DNA of 64,000 bases, taken from Streptomyces sp. NBC_00289. Lineage in GTDB: Bacteria > Actinomycetota > Actinomycetes > Streptomycetales > Streptomycetaceae. The translations under genes and the position numbers were made by a program. Below, one piece after another: positions 17,451 to 26,133 of the stretch. The DNA is taken from positions 1,116,001-1,180,000 of the forward strand of contig NZ_CP108046.1 in NCBI RefSeq assembly GCF_041435115.1. Direction: 5' to 3'. The notes beneath the pieces are model-generated. The model was given only the letters and a program-made list of their open reading frames with translations. It had not been told where the DNA came from and made no database searches. How positions within the stretch are numbered: position 1 is the first letter of the stretch; each line of letters starts with the position of its first letter.

Positions 17451-17472
17451 GAGCCGACGGCATCGCCAGACA

Positions 17473-17504
17473 GTGGCAGGCCAGGGGCACCCCTGGCCTG
17501 CCAC
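17473..17504 (+). terminator. rho-independent-type terminator after VOC gene
   Basis: A perfect 15-base inverted repeat (17473-17487 with 17490-17504) with a 2-base centre, followed by TTTGTG, 20 bases after the VOC stop codon. Confidence 0.75.
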
Positions 17505-17949
17505 TTTGTGGGCGGAGTTCCGGCCGCTGCGCCGAGCACCGCGAGGTGATCGCCTGTGCCGTGAGGTGTGCGTACTGGTACGGCGACGGTGACCACTTCT
17601 CACGGCGCGGCTGGATCGTCGCTTTCCTGCTGGCTGTACTCACCTTCGGCGCCGGACTGGCGTCGCGCACCGAGCCAGGCATGGGGCCAAAGGTTGGCAA
17701 CGTCGCGTGCAGCCACTGGCGCGGCGCCCGTAGCTGCCTTCCTCCCCCGCACGGTCCAATCCCATCAGGACCACGAACCCGGCCCGTGAGGCTGGTGACT
17801 GGTCCGCCGGATGACGCGGGCTCGGCGCCCCGTGGCAGGGGGTGTCCGCCTTCGAACTGGCCCTCGATGCCCGGGAACCGCTTCCATTTCGGCAGGGAAA
17901 TGTCGTGGTTGGACACTTTGCGACAAGGGGTCCGCACCAGGCCTCATTG
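17505..17949. other. gap upstream of the PAS-phosphatase gene
   Basis: No convincing gene. One plus-strand frame includes a hydrophobic run (GWIVAFLLAVLTFGAGLAS) but no start, ribosome-binding site or plausible continuation. The promoter of the downstream gene should be here. Confidence 0.35.
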
Positions 17950-17964
17950 ATGCTGAGATGTCGC

Positions 17965-19929
17965 ATGGACCCAGGCAAGCGCAAGGCGCAGCCCCGCACG
18001 GCCCCCGTGGCTGAGGAACCGTTTCGGGCGCTGCTGGAGGCGGCTCCCGACGCGATGGTGATCGTGGACGACTCCGGGGTGATCCGCCTGGTCAATGCCC
18101 AGACCGAGGCCTTGTTCGGTCATCCTCGCCACGAACTGCTCGGCCGCCCGATCGAGATTCTGGTTCCGCAGCGCTTCCGGGCCCAGCATCCGGGACACCG
18201 TGCCGGCTACTCCGGCAACCAGCAGGTCCGTCCGATGGGAGCCAGCCTCGAACTGTACGGGCTGCGCCGCGACGGGGCCGAGTTCCCGGTCGAGATCAGC
18301 CTCAGCCCGCTGCAGACCCCCGACGGACTACTGATCTCCGCCGCGGTGCGTGACGTCAGCGAGCGCAAGGCCGCCGAAGCGCGCTTCCGCGCCCTGCTGG
18401 AGGCGGCTCCCGATGCCATCGTCATCGTGGATGACACCGGCACCATCCAGCTCGTCAACGCTCAGACCGAAGCCCTGTTCGGCTATCGGCGCGAAGAACT
18501 CCTGGGACGCCCGGTCGAAGTACTGGTCCCCCAGAGGTTCCACCACCATCATCCCGCCCACCGCCACGGCTACGTCGACAACCGCCGCGTGCGCCCCATG
18601 GGCGCCGGCCTGGACCTGTACGGGCTGCGCAAGGACGGAGTCGAGTTCCCGGTCGAGATCAGCCTCAGCCCCCTGGAAACTCCGGACGGCACCCTGGTCT
18701 CCGCCGCCATCCGCGACGTCAGCGAGCGCAAGAAGGCCGAAGCCCAACTCGCCGAACTGTACGAGCAGCAGCGCCACGTCGCCCTGACTCTGCAACGCAG
18801 CCTGATGGGCTCACCCGCCCCGCTGCCCGGCATGGACACCTCCAGCCGCTATTTCCCCGCACGCCAGGGGCTCGGCGTGGGCGGGGACTGGTTCGACCTG
18901 ATCGCACTGGGTGGCGGTCGCATGGGGGTACTGATAGGTGACGTCATGGGGCGCGGCCTGGAGGCCGCCGCCGTAATGGGCCAACTCCGCTCGGCCTCGC
19001 ACGCGTTGGCCAAGACAGGCATGCCCCCCTGGCAGCTGATGCGAGCCCTGGACGCGGTCGTCAGCGAACTGCCCGACCAGCTCGTCACCTGCTGCTACCT
19101 GGTACTGGACCCCGACGAGAGCACCCTGACCGTGTGCTCCGCCGGACACCTGCCAGTACTACTCGTAGACCCCACCGGGCAGGTCCGCAGACTCCCGGTT
19201 CCCGTCAGCGTGCCCCTGGGCGTCGGTGAAGTGCCCCACCAGGAGACCCGGCTGACCGTCCCGCCGGCCTCAGTACTGGCGCTGTACACCGACGGTCTGG
19301 TCGAAACCCCCACCAGCGACATCGAGTTGCAGATCGACGCCCTCGCCATCGCCCTGGAGAAAGCCGTCGCCGACACTTCCTGCCTGGAGCGGGCCGCCGA
19401 CTCCGTACTCACCGCACTGCTGCCCGACCCCCAGGACTACGCCGACGACGTCACCCTCCTCCTGACCCGTATTCCCCCCGCTCCGGTGACCGCGCTGTCC
19501 GCGCTCCTGCCCGCCCAACCGGTCAGCGTGAGGGAAGGACGCCGCTTCCTGCGCCGCACACTGCACGACTGGCACTGCGACGATCTCACCGACACGGCCT
19601 GCCTGCTGGCCTCCGAACTCATGGCCAACTCGGTGCGCCACGCATGCGACCCACTGCGCCTGCGCATGCGCCGCACCAGGGACGAACTGCACATCGAGGT
19701 CTGCGACGGCAGCCCGGTCCTGCCCCAGGCCAGGACCGCGAGTGCTGATGAGGAGTCAGGCCGTGGACTGGTCCTGCTCGACCAGCTGGCCTCGGCCTGG
19801 GGCACGCTGCCCACCCAGGAAGGCAAAGCCGTGTGGTTCTCACTCCCCCTGCCCACCTCCGCCCGCCACCCGGAAGAGAACAGACCGGGCGCCGCGGACC
19901 ACTTGTCGAGTGCATCCTCTCCGCCTTGA
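17965..19929 (+). CDS. PAS-PAS-SpoIIE phosphatase-HATPase regulatory protein
   Basis: A 654-residue cytoplasmic signalling protein. Two PAS domains (about residues 15-135 and 137-257) are nearly identical, each opening FRALLEAAPDA and ending VRDVSERK or IRDVSERK. A SpoIIE/PP2C-type Ser phosphatase follows (about 280-480) with metal-binding GDWFD, GDVMGRG, SAGHLP, LYTDGLVE and DYADDVTLL. The C-terminus is an anti-sigma-type HATPase (SELMANSVRHA; GRGLVLLDQL). Such proteins dephosphorylate anti-sigma-factor antagonists and phosphorylate or bind them through the HATPase. The start is uncertain: ATG 17965 is chosen; ATG 17950 or GTG 17842 are possible. No antagonist gene is adjacent. Confidence 0.9.
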   Translation: MDPGKRKAQPRTAPVAEEPFRALLEAAPDAMVIVDDSGVIRLVNAQTEALFGHPRHELLGRPIEILVPQRFRAQHPGHRAGYSGNQQVRPMGASLELYGLRRDGAEFPVEISLSPLQTPDGLLISAAVRDVSERKAAEARFRALLEAAPDAIVIVDDTGTIQLVNAQTEALFGYRREELLGRPVEVLVPQRFHHHHPAHRHGYVDNRRVRPMGAGLDLYGLRKDGVEFPVEISLSPLETPDGTLVSAAIRDVSERKKAEAQLAELYEQQRHVALTLQRSLMGSPAPLPGMDTSSRYFPARQGLGVGGDWFDLIALGGGRMGVLIGDVMGRGLEAAAVMGQLRSASHALAKTGMPPWQLMRALDAVVSELPDQLVTCCYLVLDPDESTLTVCSAGHLPVLLVDPTGQVRRLPVPVSVPLGVGEVPHQETRLTVPPASVLALYTDGLVETPTSDIELQIDALAIALEKAVADTSCLERAADSVLTALLPDPQDYADDVTLLLTRIPPAPVTALSALLPAQPVSVREGRRFLRRTLHDWHCDDLTDTACLLASELMANSVRHACDPLRLRMRRTRDELHIEVCDGSPVLPQARTASADEESGRGLVLLDQLASAWGTLPTQEGKAVWFSLPLPTSARHPEENRPGAADHLSSASSPP

Positions 19930-19989
19930 AGGGAGGGGAGGGTTCCATCTTGCCGACAGCGACTCCCAGGGGGCGGCTGCTTCGGCCCT

Positions 19990-20079
19990 TCCCCCGTCAG
20001 GGGTCCGCTGCGCGACACGCAGGGCCCAGATGACGAAGCCGTAGATCGCGATCAGGATCAGCGACCAGGCGGGGTGGTA
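19990..20079 (-). pseudogene. C-terminal fragment of a DUF7144-like membrane protein
   Basis: The minus strand reads YHPAWSLILIAIYGFVIWAL then RVAQRTPDGGR. The pattern Y-x-P-x-W-S-L-x-x-I-A-x-x-x-x-V-I-W-A-L is the last membrane helix of small DUF7144-type four-helix proteins. There is no start and it joins a different frame upstream, so it is a relic. Confidence 0.5.
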
Positions 20080-20080
20080 C

Positions 20081-20191
20081 GGAATCGATCAGGCTGGCCG
20101 TGCCGGTGACCACGACGCTCCAGCCGGAGTGGGGCGTGAGGTACGTGCGCGGGCAGCTGTTGCGCGCCGGAGTCGCGGCCCGGCGTATCCG
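20081..20191 (-). pseudogene. fragment resembling a pyridoxamine 5'-phosphate oxidase-family protein
   Basis: Downstream of an in-frame stop (20192-20194) the minus strand reads RTYLTPHSGWSVVVTGTASL, like the G-W-S-V-x-V-x-G core strand of PNPOx-like flavin-binding proteins. The frame then shifts by one into the DUF7144-like fragment. This is a composite scar, not a functional gene. Confidence 0.38.
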
Positions 20192-20446
20192 CTACGAAGT
20201 CTTCTGCCCGGACCTGTGGTTGCCCGGCAGCCCGACCGCCTGAGTGGTACCGGAGGCCCCCGCCGCACCGTCGAGCAGCCAGGCGCATGGGTGTCGCGGC
20301 GGCGCGACCGTCGCCCGCGGGCAACGAAGGCCTGCGACAACGTCACGGAGTTGGGCAGGATCGAGGCGCGCGCACGCGGCCAGGACCGCCGGGATCCGCC
20401 GAGGGAGCGCGCGTGCAGGGCTTGTCGGCGGGTCCTCTGATACCGC

Positions 20447-20505
20447 CTGTCAGGTCCTGACAGCTGTCGACGACCGCTGTCAGCGTGCTGTCCGCCGGCT
20501 GTCAG
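20447..20505. promoter_or_regulatory. cluster of CTGTCAG boxes upstream of the DrrAB-type operon
   Basis: CTGTCAG-GTC-CTGACAG is a perfect palindrome at 20447-20463. Further direct copies of CTGTCAG occur at 20477-20483 and 20499-20505, with a near copy CTGTCGA at 20464. The cluster lies 62-120 bases before the ABC ATPase start and is a strong operator candidate, although no local regulator gene is divergent from it. Confidence 0.6.
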
Positions 20506-20566
20506 CGGGGCCCGGCATCGTCATGGTCATCGAGAACGACGAGGACCTGACGAGGAGTTGTTGAAC

Positions 20567-21526
20567 ATGGCGTACGCGATCCGGGCCGAGGGACTGGTCA
20601 AGAAGTACGGCGACTTCACCGCGCTGGACGGCGTCGACCTGGAGGTCCCGGCCGGCAAGGTCGTCGGCGTCCTGGGCCCCAACGGCGCCGGCAAGACCAC
20701 CACCGTGCGGATCCTGGCCACGCTGATGCGCCCCGATGGCGGACATGCCACCATCGGCGGCCACGACATCGTCAAGGACCCGGTCAGGGTCCGGCAGCTG
20801 ATCGGGCTGACCGGTCAGTACGCCTCCGTGGACGAGACCCTGTCAGGCACCGAGAACCTCGTGCTCATCGGGCGGCTGCTCGGCCTGTCCCGGCGCGACG
20901 CGAGGGCGCGGGCCGCCGAGCTCCTGGAGAACTTCTCCCTCGCCGAGGCGGCCCGCAAGCCGATCACCACCTTCTCCGGTGGTATGCGACGGCGTCTGGA
21001 CCTGGCCGCCTCCCTGGTCGGCCGGCCTCACGTGCTTTTCCTGGACGAGCCCACCACCGGCCTGGACCCGCACGCCCGGCAGGAAGTCTGGGATGTCGTC
21101 AGGCAGTTGGTCGCCGACGGCTCCACGGTGCTGCTCACCACCCAGTACCTGGAGGAGGCCGACCAGCTCGCCGACTCCATCACCGTCTTCGACAAGGGCC
21201 GCACGGTCGCCGAAGGCCGGCCCGGTGAGCTCAAGCGCCGCGTCGGCGGCCAGATCCTCCAGGTCCGGCCCACCGTGGCCGCCGATGTACCGCAGGTCGC
21301 GGGGATCCTCGCCGAGCTGACCGGACACGCCCCCGCCCAGGACTCCGGCGTACTCACCGTGCCGGCCGACGACCCGCTGGTCGTCGCCGCGGTCGCTCGC
21401 CGTCTGGATGGCGCCGGCATCACCGCCGACGAACTCGGCCTGCGGCTGCCCAGCCTGGACGAGGTCTTCCTCGCCCTGACCGGACACGCGCCCGCCGTCA
21501 CCGACGACCAGCCCGTCGCCGTATGA
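20567..21526 (+). CDS. ABC transporter ATP-binding protein, DrrA type
   Basis: A 319-residue ATPase of the daunorubicin-exporter (DrrA) family. Walker A is GPNGAGKTT, the signature is FSGGMRRRLDLA, Walker B is VLFLDEPTTGLDP, and the switch His is replaced by Gln (LLTTQYLEEADQLAD), which is typical of DrrA. The C-terminal 90 residues form the DrrA-specific extension. Start ATG 20567 lies behind GAGGAG. With the permease 46 bases downstream it should form a 2+2 exporter for a hydrophobic drug-like compound. Confidence 0.94.
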   Translation: MAYAIRAEGLVKKYGDFTALDGVDLEVPAGKVVGVLGPNGAGKTTTVRILATLMRPDGGHATIGGHDIVKDPVRVRQLIGLTGQYASVDETLSGTENLVLIGRLLGLSRRDARARAAELLENFSLAEAARKPITTFSGGMRRRLDLAASLVGRPHVLFLDEPTTGLDPHARQEVWDVVRQLVADGSTVLLTTQYLEEADQLADSITVFDKGRTVAEGRPGELKRRVGGQILQVRPTVAADVPQVAGILAELTGHAPAQDSGVLTVPADDPLVVAAVARRLDGAGITADELGLRLPSLDEVFLALTGHAPAVTDDQPVAV

Positions 21527-21572
21527 GCCACCGGCTCCCCCGTTCCGCGCAGACTCCCGAGAGGACCCCGTC

Positions 21573-22388
21573 ATGAGCACCCAGCCCCTCACCGCCCACG
21601 CAGAGCTCTCCAGCCGTATCGGCCTCGCGCAGACCGCCCAGCACAGCTTCGCCCTCGCCGGCCGGGGCGTCACCAAGTTCGCGAAGTCGCCGATCCAGCT
21701 GGTCGATGTGATCCTCACTCCGATCATCAGCCTGCTGATGTTCGTCTACCTCTTCGGGGACGCCATGTCCGGCGGCGACACCGACCGCTACCTGCAACTC
21801 GTCACCCCCGGCGTCATGGTCATGGCCGTCTTCCAGGCCAGTGTCGGCATCGGCGCCTCGCTCTGCGCGGACGCCAGTACCGGAATCTTCGACCGGTTCC
21901 GCAGCCTGCCGATCGCCCGCTCCAGCCCTCTGATCGGCGCCGTTCTCGCCGACATCGTCCGCTACGTCGTCTGTCTGGGCACCCTGGTCGTCCTGGCCCT
22001 GGTCATGGGCTACCGCGTCGAGACCGGGCCGGTCGCCTCGCTCGCCGCGCTCGCCCTGCTCGTCGGCTTCGCCCTCAGCTTCTCCTGGATCTCGGTGTAC
22101 CTCGGCATGCTGATCAAGAACCCCGCCTCCGTCCAGGGGCTGATGACCATCCTGATCCTGCCGCTCACCTTCGCCAGCAACGTCTTCGTCCCCAGGGACG
22201 ACATGGCCGGCTGGCTCCAGGCCTGGTCCGACGTCAACCCCGTCTCCCTGGTGGCCGACGCGGTCCGCGGCCTGCTCAACGGTGGCCCGGTCGCCTCCTC
22301 CCTGGCCGGCACCTTCGCCTGGATGGCCGGAGTGGTCGTGGTCTTCTTCCCGCTGGCCATGCGCGCCTACCGCAAGAACGCCGGCTGA
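21573..22388 (+). CDS. ABC-2 type permease, DrrB type
   Basis: A 271-residue membrane protein with six predicted helices. It shows the DrrB-type segments GRGVTKFAKSPIQLVDVILT, TGIFDRFRSLPIARSS and PLTFASNVFVPRDDMAGW, then NPVSLVADAVRGLLNG. It is the membrane partner of the preceding ATPase; the GAGAGGACC leader gives it its own ribosome-binding site. A long perfect hairpin follows 28 bases after its stop. Confidence 0.93.
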   Translation: MSTQPLTAHAELSSRIGLAQTAQHSFALAGRGVTKFAKSPIQLVDVILTPIISLLMFVYLFGDAMSGGDTDRYLQLVTPGVMVMAVFQASVGIGASLCADASTGIFDRFRSLPIARSSPLIGAVLADIVRYVVCLGTLVVLALVMGYRVETGPVASLAALALLVGFALSFSWISVYLGMLIKNPASVQGLMTILILPLTFASNVFVPRDDMAGWLQAWSDVNPVSLVADAVRGLLNGGPVASSLAGTFAWMAGVVVVFFPLAMRAYRKNAG

Positions 22389-22416
22389 TCCTCATGATCC
22401 TCCGGTGACACGGCCC

Positions 22417-22459
22417 GGCCGGGTGGGGTCCGCACCCAGAGTGCGGACCCCACCCGGCC
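22417..22459 (+). terminator. strong hairpin terminator after the DrrAB-type operon
   Basis: A perfect 19-base stem (22417-22435 with 22441-22459) and a 5-base loop CCAGA. There is no T-tract, as is usual in Streptomyces. Confidence 0.8.
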
Positions 22460-22462
22460 TGT

Positions 22463-22728
22463 CCGCATGACCGCTCGCGCCTCGGCCGTACGACCGCACG
22501 CCTCGGCCGTATGACCGCACGCGCCTCGACCGTGTAACCGCACGCCTCGGCCGCATGACCGCACGCGCCTCGTCCGTGTAACCGCACGCCTCGGCCGCAT
22601 GACCGCACGCGCCTCGTCCGTGTAACCGCACGCCTCGGCCGCATGACCGCACGCGCCTCGTCCGTGTAACCGCACGCCTCGGCCGCATGACCGCACGCGC
22701 CTCGTCCGTATGACCGCACGCGGATCGT
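22463..22728. repeat. tandem repeat array, 44-bp unit of two half-units
   Basis: About eleven head-to-tail copies of a 20-24-base motif, consensus ACCGCACGC(GC)CTCGNCCGNRT, arranged so that shorter (CTCGGCCGCATG) and longer (GCGCCTCGTCCGTGTA) versions alternate and give a 44-base higher-order unit present about 5.5 times. The central units are essentially identical, and the outer ones at 22469-22513 and 22690-22728 diverge. The unit is not a multiple of three and the array lies between convergent genes, so it is not coding. Confidence 0.9.
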
Positions 22729-25700
22729 CACATCCGCGGTTCCGCGCGCAAGGTCTCCGCCTCCAGCCATCGCAGCGCGTCCTCGCGGGAGTACTCGGCC
22801 CCCGGCTCGTACGCCTTCTTGAAGCCCTCCTCGCCCAGAGTGGCCACGATGCGGTCGACCAGCTCGCACCACTCCGGCTCGCCCCAGTCGAAGGCGCCGC
22901 GCATCACCTGGCTCATGCCGAGCGACCTGGCTCCCTCCTCGGGAGCGCCCTCCAAAGTCCGCAGTGCGCCGAGCAGTTCCGCCACCCAGGCCAGCGCGGC
23001 GCCCGCTCCCTGGCCGAACAGCGCGCCGGCCGCCTCGGGCAGCAGGGCCCTGGCCCGCACGGCGTCCCCCTCGGCGAGACGGTTCTCGATGCGGGTGCTG
23101 ACGATCAGGTCGCGGGCCAGTCCCCTGAGGGAGGGGCGCCGGGCGCTCAGCGCCTCGAGCCGGTCGAGGGTCGCGTCGGACTGTGCCAGGTCACCGGCCC
23201 TGCGGTGCACATTGGCCAGGCCCACGAGGATGTTGGCCTCCAGGCGCAGCTGTCCACGCTCGCGGGCCAGCCGGTGGGCGGCGTGCAGATCGCGGAAGGC
23301 GCCTGCCAGATCGCCGCTGCGCCGGCGTTCGCGGGCGAGTCGGGCCTTGCTGAGGTAGAGGTAGTCCTCGGTGCCGAGTTCGGAGCTGAGTGCCACGGTC
23401 CGTTCGAAGGTGGCGATGGCCTGGGGGTACTCGCCGCGCAGGGAGTGGTCGCGGCCGATCGGGAACAGGCTCATCACGATCCCCCAGCGGTCGCCCACCT
23501 CCTCGAAGCCGCGCAAGGCCTCGATCCGGGATCCGGCGCCGGTGACCAGGTCGCCCTGTTCGGTGAGGGCGAAGTCGCGTGCCAGGTGGGCGCTGGCCCG
23601 CACCCACGGGTCGGGCGAGTCGAGGGGATCCCGGCCCACGGTCTCGCCCGGTCCTGACGCGCTTGCGGGGAAGGAGACCTGGGACATCCGCAGGAGCAGT
23701 ACGGCCGGGTGGAACTCGCGTGCCGTCGCCGACTCGCCCTCGGCGGCCGGACGTTCGCTGCCGCCTGCGCGTGTCGAATCCCGTGTCTGTGGGGAATCCG
23801 GCTCCGTGGCCGCAGCCGGATATGTGGCGAGCTGAGTGCTCATCCCCCTGATCCCCCAGTACCAGTACATCGCCCCGGCGAAGCGTGCGGCCAGGTTCTT
23901 GTCCCGGGCGTCGGCGACCGAGCGCAGCGCGAGCACCAGGTTGTCGTGTTCGGTGTCGAAGACCTCGATCGCACGCAGTTGCTCCCCGGTACGGAGGCGG
24001 GGTTCGTGCTCTTCCGCGAGGGCCAGGAAGTACGCGGCATAGCGCTTGGTGACGGCATCTGCCGACTCGGCGTCGGCGAGCTGCCTCGCCGCGTACGCGC
24101 GTACCGTCTCAAGCATCCGGTAGCGCGGCTCGCCCACCCCTTCGCCGACGGTGTGGACCAGCGATTTCTCGACCAGGGCGTCGAGGACGTAGGGGATGTC
24201 GGCGGCCGGAAGCGACGGGTCCCCGCAGACCGCTTCGAGCGCGGGGACGGTCGCTCCGCCCGGGAAAACCGACAGTCTGCGGGCGAGAATCCGCTCGGGT
24301 TCGTCGAGCAGGTCCCAGCTCCACTCGACCAGCGCGAGCAGGGTGCGCTGGCGGGGCAGAGCGGTGCGGCTGCCCGAGGCGAGGAGGCGGAAGCGGTCGT
24401 CGAGGCGGCTCGCGACCTGCTCGACGCTCATCGATCGGAGCTTCGCCGCGGCCAGTTCGAGGGCGAGCGGCATCCCGTCGAGCCGTCGGCAGATTTCGAC
24501 CACGGCGTCGAGGACGGAGTCGTCGAGCGTGAAGTCCGGCCGGACTCCGGCGGCCCGGTCGACGAAGAGGCGGACGGCGGGCGACTGCGCGGCCTCGGCG
24601 GGCTCCGGTGACCCGGTCGGCATGGCGAGGGGGCCGAGGTGGCACAGAGACTCGCCGGTGATCGCGAGGGCCTCACGGCTGGTGGCGAGAATGCGCAACT
24701 CTGGTGATGCGTCGAGGAGTTCGGTGGTGAGTTCGGCCGCCGCCTCGACGAGATGCTCGCAGTTGTCGAGCAACAGCAGGGCGTCGCCGCTGCCGAGGAG
24801 TCCGGCCATGCGCTCGACCGGGATGTCCCGCTGCCCCTGGCCGGCGTCGTAGAGGCGGCCGTCGGTGGAGCTGAGGGCGCCGAGTACCGCGTCGGCCAGC
24901 TGGTCCGGTGCGCTCACACCGGCGAGCGGCACGAACCAGACCCGGCCGCGTGCGTGGGCGCCGTCACGGGTGGCCGCTTCGAGGGCAAGCCGGGTCTTGC
25001 CCGCACCGCCGGGGCCGACGATCGTGACCAGCCGACTGCGGTCCAACTGCTTCGCAAGCAGGTCCAGTTCACTGGTCCGGCCGACGAAGCTGGTCAGCCG
25101 GGCCGGGAGGCGGCTCGGGGCGGCCTCGGTCCGCTCGGCGGGCGTCACCAACTCACCCCGCAGCAGGACCAGGTGGACCTCCCGCAGTTCGGCCGACGGA
25201 TCGACGCCGAGTTCCTCGCCGAGCCGCTTGCGTATCGCCTCGTACACCGCGAGCGCGTCGGACTGCCGTCCGGCCGCGGACAGCGCCCGCATCCGCAGTC
25301 CGGCAACCCTCTCGCTCAACGGCCGTTCAGCACCAGCCGTTTCGAGGTCGGCCAGCACCTCCCTGTGCCGCCCGAGCCGCAGCTCGGCATCGCAGCGGTC
25401 CTCGGCCGCCGCGGTCCGCAGATCATCCAGCCGGGTCGCGACGGGCCCGGCGAACGGGGCGTCGAGGACATCGGCGAGCGCCGCGCCCTGCCACAGCCCG
25501 AGCCCCGTTGTGAACAGCGAGGCCGCCTCATCGACCCGACCGGCCGCGAGTGCCCGCCTGCCCTGCGCGGTCAGATCCTCGAAACGGTGAACGTCCACGT
25601 CCTCCGCCTGTACCGAGAGCCGGTAGCCGCCGGGCGCGGACTCCACCGCCGCGGACCCGCGCAGCGCCCTGCGCAGCCGGGACACCAGCGCCTGCAGCGC

Positions 25701-25889
25701 GTTGGCCGCGTCGGCGGGCGGCTCCTCTCCCCACAGGCCGTCGACGAGCGAATCGACGGACACCGCCCGACCGTATTCGAGCGCGAGCCTGGCGACGAGC
25801 ATCCGCAGCCGGACGCCACCCACCACGATCGGCGTCGCATCGTCGGCGTACACCTGTATCGGTCCAAGCAGCACTACGCGCACCACCAC
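22728..25889 (-). CDS. AfsR/SARP-family regulator (BTAD-NB-ARC-TPR)
   Basis: A 1053-residue regulator. Residues 1-95 form the OmpR-like DNA-binding domain of SARPs (VVLLGPIQVYADD; GGVRLRMLVARLAL; VSRLRRALRG; GGYRL). A bacterial transcriptional activation domain follows (about 96-240, ending GEELGVDPSAELREVH). An NB-ARC ATPase follows, with Walker A VGPGGAGKTRLA, Walker B LLLLDNCEHL and RILATSREAL. The C-terminal 400 residues are TPR-like helices. The TPR part holds a low-complexity insertion around the region AAATEPDSPQTRDSTRA. Start is GTG 25889 behind GGAGGGGGAGG. It may activate a secondary-metabolite pathway; the DrrAB-type exporter next door is a plausible, unproven partner. Confidence 0.93.
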   Translation of the reverse strand: MVVRVVLLGPIQVYADDATPIVVGGVRLRMLVARLALEYGRAVSVDSLVDGLWGEEPPADAANALQALVSRLRRALRGSAAVESAPGGYRLSVQAEDVDVHRFEDLTAQGRRALAAGRVDEAASLFTTGLGLWQGAALADVLDAPFAGPVATRLDDLRTAAAEDRCDAELRLGRHREVLADLETAGAERPLSERVAGLRMRALSAAGRQSDALAVYEAIRKRLGEELGVDPSAELREVHLVLLRGELVTPAERTEAAPSRLPARLTSFVGRTSELDLLAKQLDRSRLVTIVGPGGAGKTRLALEAATRDGAHARGRVWFVPLAGVSAPDQLADAVLGALSSTDGRLYDAGQGQRDIPVERMAGLLGSGDALLLLDNCEHLVEAAAELTTELLDASPELRILATSREALAITGESLCHLGPLAMPTGSPEPAEAAQSPAVRLFVDRAAGVRPDFTLDDSVLDAVVEICRRLDGMPLALELAAAKLRSMSVEQVASRLDDRFRLLASGSRTALPRQRTLLALVEWSWDLLDEPERILARRLSVFPGGATVPALEAVCGDPSLPAADIPYVLDALVEKSLVHTVGEGVGEPRYRMLETVRAYAARQLADAESADAVTKRYAAYFLALAEEHEPRLRTGEQLRAIEVFDTEHDNLVLALRSVADARDKNLAARFAGAMYWYWGIRGMSTQLATYPAAATEPDSPQTRDSTRAGGSERPAAEGESATAREFHPAVLLLRMSQVSFPASASGPGETVGRDPLDSPDPWVRASAHLARDFALTEQGDLVTGAGSRIEALRGFEEVGDRWGIVMSLFPIGRDHSLRGEYPQAIATFERTVALSSELGTEDYLYLSKARLARERRRSGDLAGAFRDLHAAHRLARERGQLRLEANILVGLANVHRRAGDLAQSDATLDRLEALSARRPSLRGLARDLIVSTRIENRLAEGDAVRARALLPEAAGALFGQGAGAALAWVAELLGALRTLEGAPEEGARSLGMSQVMRGAFDWGEPEWCELVDRIVATLGEEGFKKAYEPGAEYSREDALRWLEAETLRAEPRM

Positions 25890-26133
25890 GGCCTCCCCCT
25901 CCGGACCGACCGGCCCCTCCCGTGTCGATCATCCCTCCAACGCCGGGTCAGCATCACCCAACTGACGCCGCTGGTAAAGGCCCTTCGGCACCAGGACGCC
26001 CCTGTCGAGGCAGCTCCACCGGACCTGGCTGGTACGTGACAGATGGCCGAACCGAATCCCCACCGCATGCGGCGAGAACCAGCCACGGGCAGCCCCCGCC
26101 CGATCCACCGGACCCGGCGGACACCTGCGGGTC

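Noticed and set aside
17842..17964. GTG start at 17842 for the PAS-phosphatase
   Set aside because: The extra 41 residues are not PAS-like and look like leader sequence. It cannot be excluded, so it is noted as an alternative only.
20058..20346. Small minus-strand genes upstream of the DrrAB-type operon
   Set aside because: The recognisable pieces are out of frame with each other and interrupted by a stop, so I treat them as relics rather than genes.
22463..22728. CRISPR array
   Set aside because: Repeats are contiguous with no unique spacers between them, and there are no cas genes nearby. It is a minisatellite.
22369..22872. Minus-strand frames with repeating CGRGVRLHGRGACGH-type text as a repeat protein
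   Set aside because: They are translations of a 44-base tandem repeat. The unit is not a multiple of three, so the reading frame cycles, and no ribosome-binding site precedes them.
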